This document shows positions 62,129-64,000 of a stretch of 64,000 nt of DNA, piece by piece. The number at the start of each line of letters is the position of its first letter. The first letter of the stretch is position 1. A program made the position numbers and the translations under genes. Under the pieces are notes generated by a model, which saw nothing but the letters and a program-made list of their open reading frames with translations, did no database searches and was not told the origin of the DNA. This DNA is from Micromonospora polyrhachis (GTDB taxonomy: Bacteria > Actinomycetota > Actinomycetes > Mycobacteriales > Micromonosporaceae): positions 2,503,176 to 2,567,175 of the forward strand of contig NZ_JACHJW010000001.1 of the NCBI RefSeq assembly GCF_014203835.1, written 5' to 3'.

Positions 62129-62815
62129 GTGCCGTTCTCAGCATTGCTCGATGCAAACGTCCTGGTGCCAAACGCTCTTCGTGACACTCTGCTAAGGCTC
62201 GCCGAGTCCGACTTCTATCGACCACTGTGGAGTCCAGACATCATCGCCGAGACGCGGCGAACCATCCTGCGCCTACGTCCTGACATCGAGCCAAAGCGCC
62301 TTGATGCCATGTTCAGCTGCATGGACGAGGCCTTCAGCGATGCTCTGATCACCGGATACGAACCCCTCGTTGGCGGGATGACCAACGACGAGGGTGACCG
62401 GCATGTCCTTGCCGCCGCTGTCGTCGGGCGCGCCGACGTAATCGTGACCAGCAACGTCAAGCACTTCCCGCGCCACACCCTCGACCCGCTCAGCATCGAG
62501 GCACTGGAGCCGGATCGGTTTCTATGCCTCCAATACGACCTTGCTCCTTCCCTGGTGGTTTACGTCATCAAGGAGCAAAGCGCGGATACAGGCAGATCCG
62601 CCGGCAAACCTCGGCTCACCGTCGAAACGCTGCTCAACCAACTCAACACTCTGGGAGTCCCAAAGTTCACGAGCCACATTCGGGGCCACCTGGCAGGCGC
62701 CAAGCTGCACCAGAGGGCACCGGAGGTGGCCAGCGCCAAGGCTGATGCAGCCGCAGGGGAACGGGTTAAGACCAGAGAAGGTGCCGCTGACGATCAAGCA
62801 CCAACAGAGGTCTGA
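62129..62815 (+). CDS. PIN-domain toxin with C-terminal extension
   Basis: A 228-residue protein. Residues 1-135 are a PIN ribonuclease domain (FSALLDANVLVPNALRDTLL with the first acidic residue, MTNDEGDRHVLAAAVVGRADVIVTSN with the later acids). Residues 150-228 are an unusual basic, Ala/Lys-rich extension absent from short VapC toxins. PIN toxins cleave tRNA or rRNA. The GTG at 62129 lies 28 bases after the antitoxin stop. Codon use in the extension is less G/C-biased than in neighbouring genes, which suggests a transferred module. Confidence 0.85.
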   Translation: MPFSALLDANVLVPNALRDTLLRLAESDFYRPLWSPDIIAETRRTILRLRPDIEPKRLDAMFSCMDEAFSDALITGYEPLVGGMTNDEGDRHVLAAAVVGRADVIVTSNVKHFPRHTLDPLSIEALEPDRFLCLQYDLAPSLVVYVIKEQSADTGRSAGKPRLTVETLLNQLNTLGVPKFTSHIRGHLAGAKLHQRAPEVASAKADAAAGERVKTREGAADDQAPTEV

Positions 62816-62938
62816 TTTGCTTCGAAAGGCAGTAGCCCTGGACTCGGTTGATCCATGCAACCACAGATGCCCCGTAGCCCCCCGACCAGCACCGCCAGTG
62901 CTGGCAGCCGCTGGCGCTCCAACAGATGTAGACGCACG

Positions 62939-62961
62939 AAGGCCCCGCGTCTGCGGGGCTT
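62939..62961 (+). terminator. Hairpin downstream of the toxin gene
   Basis: A nine-pair stem (AAGGCCCCGC with GCGGGGCTT, one G-U pair) around a four-base loop, ending in TTAA. A smaller 7-bp hairpin precedes it at 62886-62904. Nothing else is evident in the gap between the toxin and GntR genes. Confidence 0.6.
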
Positions 62962-63012
62962 AAGGCGGGTTCGGAAGCGGGCTTCCTGCCGCCAATCGTA
63001 GCGAGAACTCGG

Positions 63013-63270
63013 TCAGCGGCCGGAGGATTCAGCTACGAAGACGCCTCGACCCGGCCGCCCCACCAGGACACCCCGCTTCCGCAACGTCGCTACCGCGCGG
63101 CTGATGGTCGACTGCGAAACGTCGTACACATCAGCCAAGGCTCGGCCAGCGGGCAACTGTGAGCCCGGCGGGTAGGTTCCGTTCTCGATCTTGCTCATCA
63201 AATCGTCGAGCAGCTCGTCCATCGTGGGTGGAATAGGCACGCTTTGGCCCCTTGCAGTCGGTTGGCCCAC
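63013..63270 (-). CDS. Small GntR-family regulator
   Basis: An 85-residue protein consisting only of a GntR winged-helix domain (DELLDDLMSKIENGTYPPGSQ, DVSQSTISRAVATLRKRGVL, GRPGRGVFV). There is no ligand-binding domain. Similar stand-alone GntR proteins accompany integrative elements and plasmids in actinomycetes (KorSA-like), and also occur alone. The start is GTG 63270, with GTG 63240 possible. It is divergent from the two-hairpin region and the small genes at the right edge. Confidence 0.82.
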   Translation of the reverse strand: MGQPTARGQSVPIPPTMDELLDDLMSKIENGTYPPGSQLPAGRALADVYDVSQSTISRAVATLRKRGVLVGRPGRGVFVAESSGR

Positions 63271-63482
63271 CCAGTATTGATCGACTATGCCGAGATAGGC
63301 AACGCATGCACGACAACTGACGTTGCTGACAAATTCGGGTTAGTAGACATGATGACGTCCTTGACATAGGTGACTCAGCGGCAATACGGTCGCTGTCAGT
63401 GATGTGGTGCTGCTGCGGTCGGTTGGCGCTGCTCGTACGGGACACGCATCGCTCGTGCCACCGCAATACGTACCTCCCCCCG

Positions 63483-63527
63483 GTCCCGGGGTGGCCGGAC
63501 CGCTCTCCCGGCCGGCCACCCCGGGAC
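63483..63527. terminator. Perfect 16-bp hairpin, first of two
   Basis: Arms 63483-63498 and 63512-63527 are exact reverse complements (GTCCCGGGGTGGCCGG) with a 13-base loop. It stands in a gene-poor stretch of about 400 bases between the GntR gene and the small genes at the edge, 61 bases before a second hairpin. Confidence 0.8.
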
Positions 63528-63588
63528 ACCCCGCACACCCACACGGCCCTGTCGTTGTACCCGCCGATCGAGGCTGCACCGGCAGGGC

Positions 63589-63629
63589 GGGGTGGTCTCC
63601 GCCGCACCCGAAACGGCGGAGACCACCCC
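63589..63629. terminator. Perfect 16-bp hairpin, second of two
   Basis: Arms 63589-63604 and 63614-63629 are exact reverse complements (GGGGTGGTCTCCGCCG) with a nine-base loop. The stem ends about 40 bases before the ribosome-binding sequence of the next small reading frame, so it could be a terminator of an unseen upstream RNA or part of a structured leader. Confidence 0.75.
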
Positions 63630-63677
63630 TTCCACCAGCAGAAAGAGCCTCCGGCAGACGACCGAACGAAGGGCGAC

Positions 63678-63779
63678 ACGTGTGCGCACTCCTACGCCGA
63701 CTACGCGGCAGACGGCGTGACGATCATCAACCGAGACACCTTCGCCACGACACCACCACAAGACCCGCCGGACACCTGA
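63678..63779 (+). CDS. Very small ORF without a standard start codon
   Basis: A 33-codon frame ending at the TGA 63777-63779 shows very strong G/C third positions (CAHSYADYAADGVTIINRD, then TFATTPPQDPPDT), while the other two plus frames do not. No ATG, GTG or TTG lies upstream in frame after the hairpins. An ACG at 63678 stands six bases after AAGGG and may be the start or a mutated one. A GTG at 63680 in another frame has similar spacing and would instead extend the next gene. The product is unknown and reads as a small soluble peptide. Confidence 0.5.
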   Translation, partial: TCAHSYADYAADGVTIINRDTFATTPPQDPPDT

Positions 63780-64000
63780 CGCTGCGCCCCTGGCAGGTAC
63801 GCAGCCATCACTTCACCACACGCCGTCGCGGCCTCGACCCAGCCGAGATCCGCGCCTTCCTACACCGGGTCGCCGACGAACTGGCCGTCACACAGACCGC
63901 TCTGGTCGCCGTCCAAGAAGAAAACGTACGCATCAAACGCGCGCTGTGGGCCTGGCAGAATGCCCACTCCCCGAGCGGGTACGAACTGGCCCGGCGATGA
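63776..64000 (+). CDS. DivIVA-like small protein
   Basis: A 74-residue frame ending with TGA at the last base of the window. It reads TLRPWQVRSHHFTTRRRGLD, then PAEIRAFLHRVADELAV and a heptad-like helix (TQTALVAVQEENVRIKRALWA). The RGLDPAEIRAFLHRVADEL segment is the DivIVA N-terminal lipid-binding/coiled-coil pattern, here much shorter than true DivIVA/Wag31. Similar short proteins are frequent in Micromonosporaceae, as I recall. The natural start is a CTG at 63776 overlapping the preceding stop as CTGA; alternatively the frame opens at GTG 63680. The role is unknown. Confidence 0.65.
   Translation: MTLRPWQVRSHHFTTRRRGLDPAEIRAFLHRVADELAVTQTALVAVQEENVRIKRALWAWQNAHSPSGYELARR

Noticed and set aside
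61511-64000. Integrated mobile element with attachment sites
   Set aside because: A toxin pair, a GntR regulator and hairpins suggest mobility, but no integrase, replication gene, tRNA or flanking direct repeat is visible in the window.

Overview
The window is high-GC actinobacterial chromosome, most likely from a Micromonosporaceae member (Micromonospora or a close relative). This is inferred from the strong G/C third-codon bias, the many GTG and TTG starts, translational coupling by 1-4 nt overlaps, an AftA-type arabinofuranosyltransferase, the futalosine route to menaquinone, a small DivIVA-type protein of a kind I associate with this family, and G/C-rich hairpins with an AAGGGCCCCTT core. 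I saw no rRNA, tRNA, CRISPR array, transposase or phage structural gene.

Layout. (1) 0-11.1 kb: a cell-surface glycopolymer locus. It has a truncated unknown protein, a GT2 glycosyltransferase, and a tight minus-strand operon encoding a Wzm/TagG permease, a Wzt/TagH ATPase, a fused nucleotidyltransferase-like/CDP-alcohol phosphatidyltransferase, a GT2-TagF fusion and a further large glycosyltransferase. This is a teichoic-acid-like polymer made and exported by an ABC transporter. (2) 11.3-21.8 kb: metabolic and envelope genes (L-serine dehydratase, PspC-like protein, AftA-like transferase, DUF4230 protein, acyl-CoA dehydrogenase, nitroreductase, aldose 1-epimerase, MFS, PdxH). (3) 22-45.2 kb: a neighbourhood of widely conserved actinobacterial genes (citrate synthase, SerC, SepH, aldo/keto reductase, ThpR, MarR-MFS, purine permease, DUF2530, DUF3027, MFS-MqnB, MqnD, cold-shock protein, XPB-partner protein). 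A six-gene stressosome operon (rsbR-rsbS-rsbT-rsbT/X fusion-histidine kinase-REC/GAF/PP2C) lies between mqnB and mqnD.

(4) 45.2-58.8 kb: an accessory stretch. It holds small membrane proteins, a two-component system, a membrane-protein gene broken by an in-frame TGA, two tandem NmrA-like oxidoreductases, a secreted protein divergent from an ECF sigma/anti-sigma/ABC-exporter operon, and a tandem GNAT. Five in-frame TTA codons, a rare codon here, were found from 56.1 to 61.1 kb. (5) 58.8-61.5 kb: an L,D-transpeptidase and the XPB helicase, whose likely partner is 14.6 kb upstream. (6) 61.6-64 kb: a HTH-antitoxin/PIN-toxin pair of less biased composition, a GntR regulator, two strong tandem hairpins, and a pair of very small genes (one DivIVA-like) that appear to lack ordinary start codons.

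Regulation is mainly visible as overlapping genes in operons, hairpin terminators between transcription units, and one convincing MarR-type operator. Family names come from recognising motifs by eye; no database search was possible.
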